The notes under the pieces were generated by a model. It was not told the DNA's origin. It was given only the letters and a program-made list of their open reading frames with translations, and ran no database searches. DNA of 64,000 nt from Gracilibacillus salinarum (GTDB lineage: Bacteria > Bacillota > Bacilli > Bacillales > Amphibacillaceae): contig NZ_CP095071.1 of assembly GCF_022919575.1 (NCBI RefSeq), positions 1,674,001-1,738,000 of the forward strand, in the 5' to 3' direction. The position numbers were made by a program, and so were the translations under genes. Of the stretch, positions 54,655-62,329 are shown in pieces; position 1 is the stretch's first letter, and each line of letters starts with the position of its first letter.

Positions 54655-55672
54655 CTGCTGTAACCTCCTCTACTCTTACTCTGCTGTTGATAAACTGATA
54701 TGCCTGTTGGATGTCACTGGACTTTCCTCGCAATTCGACGACCAAATTACCGAATGGACGGCCTTGCAGCTCCACGATCTGCCCGAACAAAATATTGGTG
54801 TGCACATCATATCGCTTGGCAACTTCTGAGATAAGCGGCATTTCCGTCGAATCATTTTCAAAAGTTAACCGATAGATGGCGCTATTGCCTTGTGAATGCG
54901 TCACCTTGTCCATCACCGATTGCGGCAGCTCGTCGTTCATAACCGTTTTGACAAAATTCTTCGTCGTTTGCTGCTGTGGATTAGAAAAGACATCAAAGAT
55001 CGAACCTTCCTCGATGACCCTGCCTTCTTCCATGACTGCTACACGATCACAGATCTCTTTAATTACTTGCATCTCATGGGTAATCATTAAAATTGTAATG
55101 TGATACTCATCTCTTACTTTTCGCAATAAATCAAGAATCGAACTCGTTGTCTGCGGGTCCAATGCAGAGGTCGCTTCATCACAAAGCAATATCTCCGGGT
55201 CAGTAGCCAATGCCCTCGCAATGCCGACACGCTGCTTCTGTCCGCCAGACAGCTGTTCCGGATAATGATCCGCTTTATCCGCTAATCCGACAAACGCTAG
55301 TAATTCCTCTACTTTTTGCTTGATTTTAGCCCGCGGTACTCCCGCTAACGATAATGGAAAACCAACATTATGAAAGACAGTCTTCGATTCTAGTAAATTA
55401 AAATGTTGAAAAATCATGCCAATTTTTCGGCGCACGTCTATCAATTCACTTTTTGATAGACTTAACAGATCGTTGTGATTAACAAGGACTTTACCGATAT
55501 CGGGCCTTTCCAACAAGTTGACACAGCGTATCAAGGTACTTTTTCCAGCGCCACTAAAACCAATCACGCCAAAAATTTCACCCCGGTCAATCGATAAGTT
55601 AACCTGATCCACTGCAGTTATTTTCCTGTCGTTCGTTGTGTACGTCTTACTGATGTTCTGAAACTCAATCAT
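54644..55672 (-). CDS. metN: Methionine ABC transporter ATP-binding protein
   Basis: A 342-residue ATPase. Walker A GFSGAGKST is near 37-45, signature QLSGGQKQR near 140, and Walker B ILLCDEATSALD. After residue 245 the NIL regulatory domain follows (YRLTFENDSTEMPLISEVAK), where methionine binding inhibits transport. It is the first gene after the S-box riboswitch. Confidence 0.94.
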   Translation of the reverse strand: MIEFQNISKTYTTNDRKITAVDQVNLSIDRGEIFGVIGFSGAGKSTLIRCVNLLERPDIGKVLVNHNDLLSLSKSELIDVRRKIGMIFQHFNLLESKTVFHNVGFPLSLAGVPRAKIKQKVEELLAFVGLADKADHYPEQLSGGQKQRVGIARALATDPEILLCDEATSALDPQTTSSILDLLRKVRDEYHITILMITHEMQVIKEICDRVAVMEEGRVIEEGSIFDVFSNPQQQTTKNFVKTVMNDELPQSVMDKVTHSQGNSAIYRLTFENDSTEMPLISEVAKRYDVHTNILFGQIVELQGRPFGNLVVELRGKSSDIQQAYQFINSRVRVEEVTADGH

Positions 55673-55721
55673 AGCCTCACTCTTTTCTACCGTATTGTGT
55701 AGTGTCTTCAGATGAATTTAA

Positions 55722-55903
55722 AACAAAAAAATCTTCCCTTCATTCTTAGAAGAGAAGATTCAATAAGTATGTATTAAACTCCTCTTATCTTCCAAGTGAA
55801 CGGTTCACTTGATGGAATTGGCACGCTCTTTTTATTCCGTAAACAGAATAAAACCCGTTGCCGAGGTTTCGCAGGGCCAGTCCCTCCACCTCTCTGGATA
55901 AGA
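55722..55903 (-). promoter_or_regulatory. SAM-I riboswitch (S-box) with terminator, upstream of metNIQ
   Basis: On the minus strand CTTATCCAGAGAGGTGGAGG, GGGACTGGCCCTGCGAAACC and TCGGCAAC reproduce the conserved P1-P2-P3 core of the S-box aptamer (about 55785-55903). It is followed by a terminator (AATCTTC with GAAGATT and T-run, 55722-55770). SAM binding would terminate transcription before metN. Confidence 0.93.
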
Positions 55904-55940
55904 ATGAAAATAGTATGAATTTTTAAATAGCAATGTTGTT

Positions 55941-55969
55941 ATTTTAAAGCACACATTACCTTTTGTCAA
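55941..55969 (-). promoter_or_regulatory. Sigma-A promoter of metNIQ
   Basis: TTGACA, a 17-base spacer and TAAAAT on the minus strand, ending about 35 bases before the S-box. Confidence 0.75.
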
Positions 55970-55994
55970 CATATTCTGACAATTTGTGCAACTC

Positions 55995-56663
55995 TTACAT
56001 CCAGCTTAGTTGCGCACGTTCTACAACAGCCTTCATTTGCTTATCCGGATGAAACAACAAATCGCCATGACCAACCGCCAGCACAGAAGGGTGCAGATTC
56101 GCTAATCGCTCTGCTGTTTCCACCGCCTTTTTTTTATCCCATGTAGCCCAGGCAGGAAACGGAAACTGCCAGCGGACATCTCCGGAAACAGCTAATCCGC
56201 CGAATGTCTGGAAGGCATCCCCTGCTATCAGACTATGATCGTTCACATTCAAAAAAGACATACTGCCCGGTGAATGCCCAGGTGACAGGATCGCTTTCAA
56301 AGAACCGATTTGAGTACCATCTTCAATTTGCTGAAATGGCACACGATTGATTTGTTTTTTCAGCCCACCCTTCAGCATTTTCAAATCTTCAGCAGGTACG
56401 AAAATATCCACCTCCGGCAGATCGGCTTTCAATCCAGCCAACGCTCCAATATGATCACTATGAATATGTGTGAGGACTATCTTTTCAATTGGCTTACCGA
56501 TTTCAGCCGCAGCTTTGACAATCGCATTCTTGAAAAAAGGTAATCCTGCATCAACAAGTGTAAGGGATTGTTCCTCCTCTACAATATAACAGTTCACCGG
56601 AAAAAATCTCGGCATAAAGGCTAGCTGATACAGCTGATTAGTCTTCGTTATTTTCATCATCAT
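55995..56663 (-). CDS. MBL-fold metallo-hydrolase
   Basis: A 222-residue metallo-beta-lactamase fold protein. The metal motif is LTHIHSDHIGAL (HxHxDH), with further ligands in SPGHSPGSMSF, IAGDAF and a late VGHGD. Four ATG codons stand in tandem at 56657-56666 behind GGGGAG; I take the second or third (56663 or 56660) as most likely. An in-frame ATG at 56699 lies before this site. The physiological substrate (glyoxalase II-like, lactonase-like or other) is not determinable. Confidence 0.85.
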   Translation of the reverse strand: MMMKITKTNQLYQLAFMPRFFPVNCYIVEEEQSLTLVDAGLPFFKNAIVKAAAEIGKPIEKIVLTHIHSDHIGALAGLKADLPEVDIFVPAEDLKMLKGGLKKQINRVPFQQIEDGTQIGSLKAILSPGHSPGSMSFLNVNDHSLIAGDAFQTFGGLAVSGDVRWQFPFPAWATWDKKKAVETAERLANLHPSVLAVGHGDLLFHPDKQMKAVVERAQLSWM

Positions 56664-56768
56664 CATCCACTCCCCATCCATAGATACGTTTGAAGGCATA
56701 AAGGGTTACATAAATATAAGAAAATAAAGGAAAGCTAACAGTAACACTATGCATGCCAGGAGGTAACT

Positions 56769-57734
56769 ATGACAATCGTCCGACTAGGCTATGTGGCCAT
56801 GAGTAAATATGTAAAAAATGCCTCACCTTCTCAAACGATGACTTTTAAGCAATTTGAAACCATAAGAGATCGGGAAGCCGCCATTCGCAAATTAGAGCGA
56901 ATCTCCCTCGATAATTTACATAACACGTTACGAATTTTAAAGCATAACCGAGCATCTGACATCTTTTTTTACCGTCTGACCTCACGACTTATCCCACTAG
57001 CCAATCATCAGGAACTGCTGGATTGGCATTATATGAAGCCATTACGGAAGAAATTGATCGAAATCGGTAACTATGTAAAGCAGCATCACATGCGGATTGA
57101 CTTCCATCCGGACCATTTTGTCGTGTTAAATTCTATCAAAAAAGAGATACTGAAAAATTCCATTCTGACCCTGAGAATGCATTATTTGTTGCTCAAAAGA
57201 ATGGGCATCAACCCTGAGCATCGCTGCGTCATTCATGTTGGCGGTAAATATAAGGAAACCGAGAGATCACTGGAGCGCTTCATCGACAACTGGATGCTTG
57301 TCCCGAGAACGATACAACAAATGATGATGCTGGAAAATGATGATACCTCCTTCACGCTAGATGATACGCTGTTCTTATGCGAGAAATTAGGCATCCCTCT
57401 CGTCTTCGATTATCATCATCACCTTGCTCATCATCAAAAAGATAACTGGACGGAAAACTGGGAACGGATTGTTCAGACATGGAAGCACTCGCCGCTTCCT
57501 ATTAAAATGCATATCTCCAGTCCCAAGAGCAAAGAACAAATGCGACACCATGCCGACTATATCGATGTCGATATGTTTTTTCGATTTTTAAAAGAGATAA
57601 ACGGATCCGTTCCACAGATTGACTGTATGATTGAAGCGAAGTATAAAGATGCGGCATTGTTCCGGTTGATGAAGCAGGTTGGGATGCGGGAGGATGTGGA
57701 GGTGATGGATGGTGGGGCTTTTCGGTTGAAGTAG
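56769..57734 (+). CDS. uvsE: UV damage endonuclease UvsE/UvdE
   Basis: A 321-residue TIM-barrel endonuclease of the UVDE family. VRLGYVAMS at the start, LRILKHNRASDIFFYRLTSR, RIDFHPDHFVVLNS and VIHVGGKYKETERS are family segments carrying the metal-binding histidines and acidic residues, and LVFDYHHHLAHH is the conserved strand with clustered histidines. It nicks DNA 5' of UV lesions in an alternative excision repair pathway found in Bacillus spores and Deinococcus. AGGAGG precedes the ATG. No clear LexA box is seen upstream. Confidence 0.92.
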   Translation: MTIVRLGYVAMSKYVKNASPSQTMTFKQFETIRDREAAIRKLERISLDNLHNTLRILKHNRASDIFFYRLTSRLIPLANHQELLDWHYMKPLRKKLIEIGNYVKQHHMRIDFHPDHFVVLNSIKKEILKNSILTLRMHYLLLKRMGINPEHRCVIHVGGKYKETERSLERFIDNWMLVPRTIQQMMMLENDDTSFTLDDTLFLCEKLGIPLVFDYHHHLAHHQKDNWTENWERIVQTWKHSPLPIKMHISSPKSKEQMRHHADYIDVDMFFRFLKEINGSVPQIDCMIEAKYKDAALFRLMKQVGMREDVEVMDGGAFRLK

Positions 57735-57872
57735 TTGATTTGTAGTTTCTTGGGATAATCTATTTTATCCTAATTGATATTATTGGGTGAAGCCTTATAT
57801 ATCATTATTTAAGAAAGGGGATAGAGCCATATAAAGTCTATCTACCTATTCACGTGCATATAGTTAAAGAAG

Positions 57873-57908
57873 ATAAAGTGAGGGTTTTACGGTTAGCGTC
57901 GTGATAAA
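57873..57908 (-). mobile_element. IS200/IS605-like non-autonomous element, copy E (36-bp minimal form)
   Basis: Only the two ends remain: ATAAAGTGAGGG and the small hairpin ACGGT-TAGC-GTCGT (wobble pairs) with GTGATAAA. The remainder of the 57735-58035 gap is AT-rich and shows nothing more. Confidence 0.45.
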
Positions 57909-58035
57909 TCCCATGTGTATTAGTACAGCAACGAATGGATAGAATGTGTTAATGAAATTAATATAAACTAAGGTTAATGAAATTGACTTTTCATTAACTA
58001 GGAAGCTATAATGGAGGTGAGGAGGTGTGGGAATA

Positions 58036-58788
58036 ATGAGTTTTGCTGTATATAAAGAAACCGGAAAAGAAATTGAACAAGCCTTTAAAGAGCATAACAA
58101 GCCAAAGATTGAAAAAGAAACCAGCTATATTCTTAGTCAGCTCGTGATGATGATGATGGGGGTATATAGTTACCGAATTAAAAGCATCTATGTGAACACG
58201 CAACAACTTCATTTTAACTATTCATTTATCACCTCAGATACAAACCGGACTGCTTTACTGAAATGGCTAGATCACTTGGCCAGTCCAAACCACCCATATA
58301 CAAATAATTATGAATTTGGTAAATTTAAAGTAGATGTTGAACAATGGTATTATCAGATTGGCGGAAAGGAGATTGCCTTCGACTATCATCAATCTTATCT
58401 TTTGAAGCCATCCGATGCTGCAGAACAGCTCGGCGTATCAACAGTAACCTTAAACAAATATGTAAAACAAGGATTCGAATACCTTAACAATAGTTCTCAC
58501 TACCGCATTCCAAAACACATGATTCCACTCTGGCATGACACGGTTTATGCGATTAGAGTACAAATGATGTTTCAACAAAAAAAAATATGGAATCAAAAAC
58601 CGGAAGAACGTCTAAAAGAGGTCGTAGATGAGCTTTTAGAATTTCAAATGAAATACAAAGCAGATACTGTCAAAGAAGCTTTCCAAAAAGCAGATAAAAA
58701 TGATGCGGACACCCTGCCTGACTATTACGAGTGGGAAAGTCTAGAAGACGAGCTTCGAGATTTAAAAGAAAAAGTATATGGGGCTTGA
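58036..58788 (+). CDS. HTH protein, probable partner/antitoxin of the TumE-like protein
   Basis: A 250-residue protein of unknown family. The first 110 residues look globular and beta-rich (SIYVNTQQLHFNYSFITSDT). Residues 125-170 form an excisionase/MerR-like HTH (KPSDAAEQLGVSTVTLNKYV, then HYRIPKHMIPLW), and the rest is charged helical sequence with coiled-coil character (RLKEVVDELLEFQMKYKADT, LEDELRDLKEKV). I use the ATG at 58036, ten bases after GGAGG; a GTG at 58027 is too close. It ends two bases before the next gene, so the two are coupled. DNA binding and autoregulation are inferred from the HTH. Confidence 0.6.
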   Translation: MSFAVYKETGKEIEQAFKEHNKPKIEKETSYILSQLVMMMMGVYSYRIKSIYVNTQQLHFNYSFITSDTNRTALLKWLDHLASPNHPYTNNYEFGKFKVDVEQWYYQIGGKEIAFDYHQSYLLKPSDAAEQLGVSTVTLNKYVKQGFEYLNNSSHYRIPKHMIPLWHDTVYAIRVQMMFQQKKIWNQKPEERLKEVVDELLEFQMKYKADTVKEAFQKADKNDADTLPDYYEWESLEDELRDLKEKVYGA

Positions 58789-58790
58789 AT

Positions 58791-59291
58791 ATGAAGAACA
58801 GAACATATGCTGACATTCACAAGCCTCTTTTTCCGGCTGACCTTCCCATCTTAATAGAAAAATTCGAAGATATCTTTGAAACTTATTCTTACGTTCCTGT
58901 TAAGGAAAAGGTTTATCCTAAAATGAAGCTGACAACCAATTTATTATCTGTTTTATTTCCATTTATTGAACACCCTGTTTACGGTAAAACTGGATTACAT
59001 GCAATTGAAAAATATAAAGATGGAATAGTAAAAAAATATATGTACCAATGGAAGATCATCATCCCTAAAAAAGGGAAACACAAACAACACATTACAGCAT
59101 GGGGAAACGATCCTCACGCGGAAAAAAATACCCCACCTGAATTACATTTCAAATCAGAACCACACCATCATCATTATATTCCAGGCGATTGGAATAAAAG
59201 AAAAGACAACTGGGAAGTATGGTCGTTAGATGATGCTTTACACTTTGTTGCCTATTATATTCGAAGTGGAAAAGAGTATAAACCAAAGTAA
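58791..59291 (+). CDS. TumE-like protein (DUF6516-type), candidate toxin
   Basis: A 166-residue protein. YMYQWKIIIPKKGKHKQHIT, AWGNDPHAEKNTPPELHFKS and EPHHHHYIPGDW match the pattern of TumE/DUF6516 toxins: a tryptophan-containing strand, then WxNxPH and a histidine cluster before the C-terminal helix (SLDDALHFVAYYI). An N-terminal extension of about 60 residues makes it longer than usual TumE. It follows the HTH gene by two bases. TumE toxins are paired with HTH antitoxins, so a toxin-antitoxin or defence role is likely but not shown. The exact family assignment is from memory of the pattern. Confidence 0.5.
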   Translation: MKNRTYADIHKPLFPADLPILIEKFEDIFETYSYVPVKEKVYPKMKLTTNLLSVLFPFIEHPVYGKTGLHAIEKYKDGIVKKYMYQWKIIIPKKGKHKQHITAWGNDPHAEKNTPPELHFKSEPHHHHYIPGDWNKRKDNWEVWSLDDALHFVAYYIRSGKEYKPK

Positions 59292-59327
59292 GTTAACTTC
59301 AATTTTTTTTAATCGGACACTCCTAAA

Positions 59328-59366
59328 ATAAAGGATGTACAGACTCATCGCCCATACATCCTTTCT
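59328..59366. terminator. Terminator between the TumE-like gene and the aldehyde dehydrogenase gene
   Basis: AAAGGATGTA and TACATCCTTT form a 10-bp stem with T-rich ends on both strands; it can serve both convergent genes. Confidence 0.75.
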
Positions 59367-59384
59367 AACCATTCTTCTGTTTAT

Positions 59385-60812
59385 TTATTTAGGCATTCCC
59401 AGAATCGTCTTCGCTTCTAAAAATTCTTCGATACCGTAGTCGCCCCATTCGCGTCCAATACCAGATTGTTTGAAGCCGCCAAATGGTGCACTAAAGTCTG
59501 CAGCGGCACCGTTAATGGTGATTCTTCCTGCACGAAGACTTTTTGCAACTTTCGCTAAGGTATCTGGATCTTCACCGACGACATAGCCAGCCAGACCGTA
59601 AACAGTAGTATTCGCAAGCTCAATCGCTTCATCGAGCGTATCGTAGGTGAATACTGTCATTACCGGGCCAAATATTTCTTCCTGCGCAATCGCACTGTCA
59701 TGATCCACATTGGTAAACATCGTGATTCGGGAATAATAGCCCGTATCCAGTCCTTCCGGTTTACCTTTTCCACCGACAATTAATTCTGCACCATCATCGA
59801 TACCTTTTTGAATATATTCTTGAACGGTTTTCCATTGATCCTCGGAAACCTGTGGTCCCATGAAGGTGTTCTTATCTTTCGGATCACCAACAGGGTACTC
59901 GTCCACTAATCGTCTTACAGCATCAACGAATTGGTCGTGCATCGATCTTGGTATAAAAGTACGTGTACCTGCTGAGCAAACTTGTCCTGTATTGGAAGCA
60001 ATGTTAGATAGAGCGGCATGAGCTGCCTTGTCCACATCCGCATCATCCAGTACAACGATAGGGGATTTACCACCTAACTCAAGCGACACTTTTTTAATAT
60101 CCTGTGCTGCATTTTCCATCGTTTTCGTACCGACTTTACCAGAACCAGTGAAGGAAACGAAGTCAATATCCGGATGCGAGCTGATGCCGTTTCCGACCGT
60201 TGAACCTGTACCATTGACTAAGTTCACAACACCTTTAGGAACACCCGCCGCATCCATTACTTCTGTTAACAGAATAGAAGCAAATGGTGTTTTGGATGCA
60301 GGTTTGAAGACTACTGTACTGCCAGATGCCAGTGCGCTGGCTAATTTGGTAGAAATCTGATTAGTAGGGAAATTCCAAGGTGTAATTAAACCTGCTACAC
60401 CGATGGCATCCTTTTGAATATACGAATCTTCTCTCTCCTCTGAGAATGGAAAGTCGCGAAGAATTTTCGCCGTTTCTTTAAAGTGGTTCAAGCCCATTGT
60501 ATATTGAATTTCTTCTGAAAACTGAACAGAAGAACCGAGCTCTTCGGTGATAATATTAATAAATTTATCTTTTCTTTTTTCATATTCTTTCGCAATATTC
60601 TCTAATAACTGAACGCGTTCCTCTCTTAATGTTTGAGAATAAGATGGGAATGCTTCTTTGGCTGCTTGTACTGCTTTGTCTAAGTCTTCTTCTGTTCCAG
60701 AACTGATCGTACCAATTTTTTCTTCTGTGGCTGGATTAATAACATCGATTGTCTCATTTCCTGTTGATTCAACCCATTCTCCATTTATAAATTGTTTTGT
60801 ATAGTTATACAT
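59385..60812 (-). CDS. NAD(P)-dependent aldehyde dehydrogenase
   Basis: A 475-residue enzyme of the ALDH superfamily. GLITPWNFPTNQISTKLASA is the cofactor-binding start, Glu245 (SLELGGKSP) the general base and Cys279 (NTGQVCSAGTR) the nucleophile; the C-terminal PFGGFKQSGIGREWG is typical. It is close to broad-specificity DhaS/AldA-type enzymes of Bacillus; substrate unknown. GAAAGGAT lies upstream of the ATG. It is monocistronic between two terminators. Confidence 0.92.
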   Translation of the reverse strand: MYNYTKQFINGEWVESTGNETIDVINPATEEKIGTISSGTEEDLDKAVQAAKEAFPSYSQTLREERVQLLENIAKEYEKRKDKFINIITEELGSSVQFSEEIQYTMGLNHFKETAKILRDFPFSEEREDSYIQKDAIGVAGLITPWNFPTNQISTKLASALASGSTVVFKPASKTPFASILLTEVMDAAGVPKGVVNLVNGTGSTVGNGISSHPDIDFVSFTGSGKVGTKTMENAAQDIKKVSLELGGKSPIVVLDDADVDKAAHAALSNIASNTGQVCSAGTRTFIPRSMHDQFVDAVRRLVDEYPVGDPKDKNTFMGPQVSEDQWKTVQEYIQKGIDDGAELIVGGKGKPEGLDTGYYSRITMFTNVDHDSAIAQEEIFGPVMTVFTYDTLDEAIELANTTVYGLAGYVVGEDPDTLAKVAKSLRAGRITINGAAADFSAPFGGFKQSGIGREWGDYGIEEFLEAKTILGMPK

Positions 60813-60935
60813 ATTGATATCCGATCCTTTCTTTCATATGATTATGAATCATGTTGCCTTACAAAACGTTTCCCTTTATTTGTATTTTTAAACAAGTGGT
60901 AGATGGAGATGGGCTCTTAACTTTCCTTTCGTACA

Positions 60936-60974
60936 CAAAAAAGCACTAAACCATATTGATTTAGCGTTGCTTTA
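60936..60974 (-). terminator. Terminator of the AbrB-Doc pair
   Basis: AAAGCAACGCTAAA pairs with TTTAGTGCTTT around TCAATATGG and is followed by TTTTGTG on the minus strand. Confidence 0.78.
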
Positions 60975-60995
60975 CAAAGTCATAAGCACCGTCCC

Positions 60996-61400
60996 TTATG
61001 AACACTCTATAGAATTATTTTTAATCCAGTTAGCTATTTCTTCGAATGGGACAGGAGGACTTTTTTGGACAACCATATTCACTGTGAATTCTTCTACATG
61101 ACCAGGTTGCGCGACTATTGTATAACCATTCTGTCGTAAAAACATATACAAACTTGCAAAAGCAGTTCGCTTATTCGCACTATGAAAAGCATGATTTTTA
61201 GCTATGCTCTCAAAAAGAGCAGCTGCTTTTTCAAAAATAGTCGGATAGGCATCTTGACCAAAAGCACTTTGTTTAGGACGATTCACGGCGCTACTTAATA
61301 AATGATAATTTTTTATACCTTTCTGTTCTAATGGGGAATAGAGGTTAATTTGATGCGTATTCAAAAATAGTACTTGTTGCTCTGTTAAATACTTTGTCAT
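60996..61400 (-). CDS. doc: Death-on-curing family toxin (Fic/Doc fold)
   Basis: A 134-residue protein with the Doc-type Fic core HAFHSANKRTAFASLYMFLR (near residues 71-90), preceded by the conserved FGQDAYPTIFEKAAALFESI. Doc toxins phosphorylate EF-Tu and stop translation. The active-site loop keeps the histidine and the NKR but has Asn-less AxxANKR spacing as in Doc rather than AMPylating Fic proteins. It follows an AbrB/MazE-type antitoxin gene by 11 bases and shares its terminator. Confidence 0.85.
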   Translation of the reverse strand: MTKYLTEQQVLFLNTHQINLYSPLEQKGIKNYHLLSSAVNRPKQSAFGQDAYPTIFEKAAALFESIAKNHAFHSANKRTAFASLYMFLRQNGYTIVAQPGHVEEFTVNMVVQKSPPVPFEEIANWIKNNSIECS

Positions 61401-61411
61401 ATCCTTAAGTC

Positions 61412-61684
61412 CTAACGATCAACGAGAGATTTAAATGTTTCATCATATTCGTCTATCATATCATTCATTTGTGTTAAAAATTCTTCGTCTATGCCTTTTG
61501 GAAGTCGTAATTCCTTTTTCTTTCTTAGTATTACTGACCCATTTTTAAAATCAAATTTCACTTCATCCCCATGAGTAATACCTAAATGATCTAGTACTTC
61601 TTTCGGAAAAGTAACCCCTAAACTATTTCCTATTTTCGTAACTTTTCTTTCCACTTGATCTTTCACCACCAATGAATTCATCAT
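61412..61684 (-). CDS. AbrB/MazE-type antitoxin
   Basis: A 90-residue protein. A SpoVT-AbrB swapped-hairpin DNA-binding domain occupies about 8-55 (ERKVTKIGNSLGVTFPKEVL, then DEVKFDFKNGSVILRKK). The acidic C-terminal tail (DEEFLTQMNDMIDEYDETFK) would wrap the toxin. It pairs with the Doc toxin downstream instead of the usual Phd antitoxin. AAGGAGGAAGAA precedes the ATG. Confidence 0.85.
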   Translation of the reverse strand: MMNSLVVKDQVERKVTKIGNSLGVTFPKEVLDHLGITHGDEVKFDFKNGSVILRKKKELRLPKGIDEEFLTQMNDMIDEYDETFKSLVDR

Positions 61685-61984
61685 TTCTTCCTCCTTATTA
61701 TCCTATACATAAACAACATAACTTATAACCGTTATATATTATTTTGTTATAACATTGTTACAATTATACCATTTATGTCATCTGAAAACCATACTTTAAA
61801 TGCGGAAAGGGGAACAGATTTTTTCCTACGTTATTCCATGATGAAATTTGAATGCAAGTACAGAAAAGATAAGAAAAATCGGGCATAAACCACCCGGTCC
61901 TAATTAACTTCATTAATAAACAACTTCCTATAATATGGATTATGTTAACAAACGGCCTTAGCAATACGGTGATTTTGAAATGTT

Positions 61985-62060
61985 TCAAGTGCTGGCATAC
62001 CGCTCCGTCCAACCACTCCGCGTCCTGCGGGAGTCTACGTGGTTGGCCTACGCTGATGTA
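61985..62060 (-). repeat. Bacillaceae-type dispersed repeat G1
   Basis: On the minus strand AGCGTAGGCCAACCACGTAG, GACTCCCGCAGGACGCGGAG and TGGTTGGACGGAGCGGTATG. Repeats of this wording recur across Bacillaceae genomes; function unknown. The stretch 61685-61984 between the antitoxin gene and this repeat shows nothing I can name. Confidence 0.5.
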
Positions 62061-62187
62061 TAGCTCCACAATTTATGCGACATCTAGAATATGAAGCACT
62101 GTCTGCAAGATTTACACCTTAATTGATGAAATACACTGCCTAGCACGACTGCTTTTTGCTGTTACATAAGTTGTAGCGCTTCCCTAA

Positions 62188-62310
62188 AGCGTAGGAAATA
62201 GGCGGAGACTCCCGTGGAATCAGCGCGAGCTGAAGATCCATTTCATTTGTGCCTGTGTCTGCAAGTATTGCTTCAAAGTGAGCTTCCTCGGCACAAGGCA
62301 GCAAAGAAGT
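62188..62310 (+). repeat. Bacillaceae-type dispersed repeat G2, inverted relative to G1
   Basis: AGCGTAGGAAATAGGCGGAG and ACTCCCGTGGAATCAGCGCG open it, then GAGCTGAAGATCC, TTGTGCC and later GGCACAA that can pair. The first 30 bases share the plan of G1 in opposite orientation (AGCGTAGG, GACTCCCG, GGA). It directly adjoins the 3' end of the group II intron. Confidence 0.5.
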
Positions 62311-62329
62311 ATTACATGCAGTAGCCTAG

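Noticed and set aside
57735..58035. LexA box or promoter island between uvsE and the HTH gene
   Set aside because: No GAAC-N4-GTTC type site is visible either here or upstream of uvsE.
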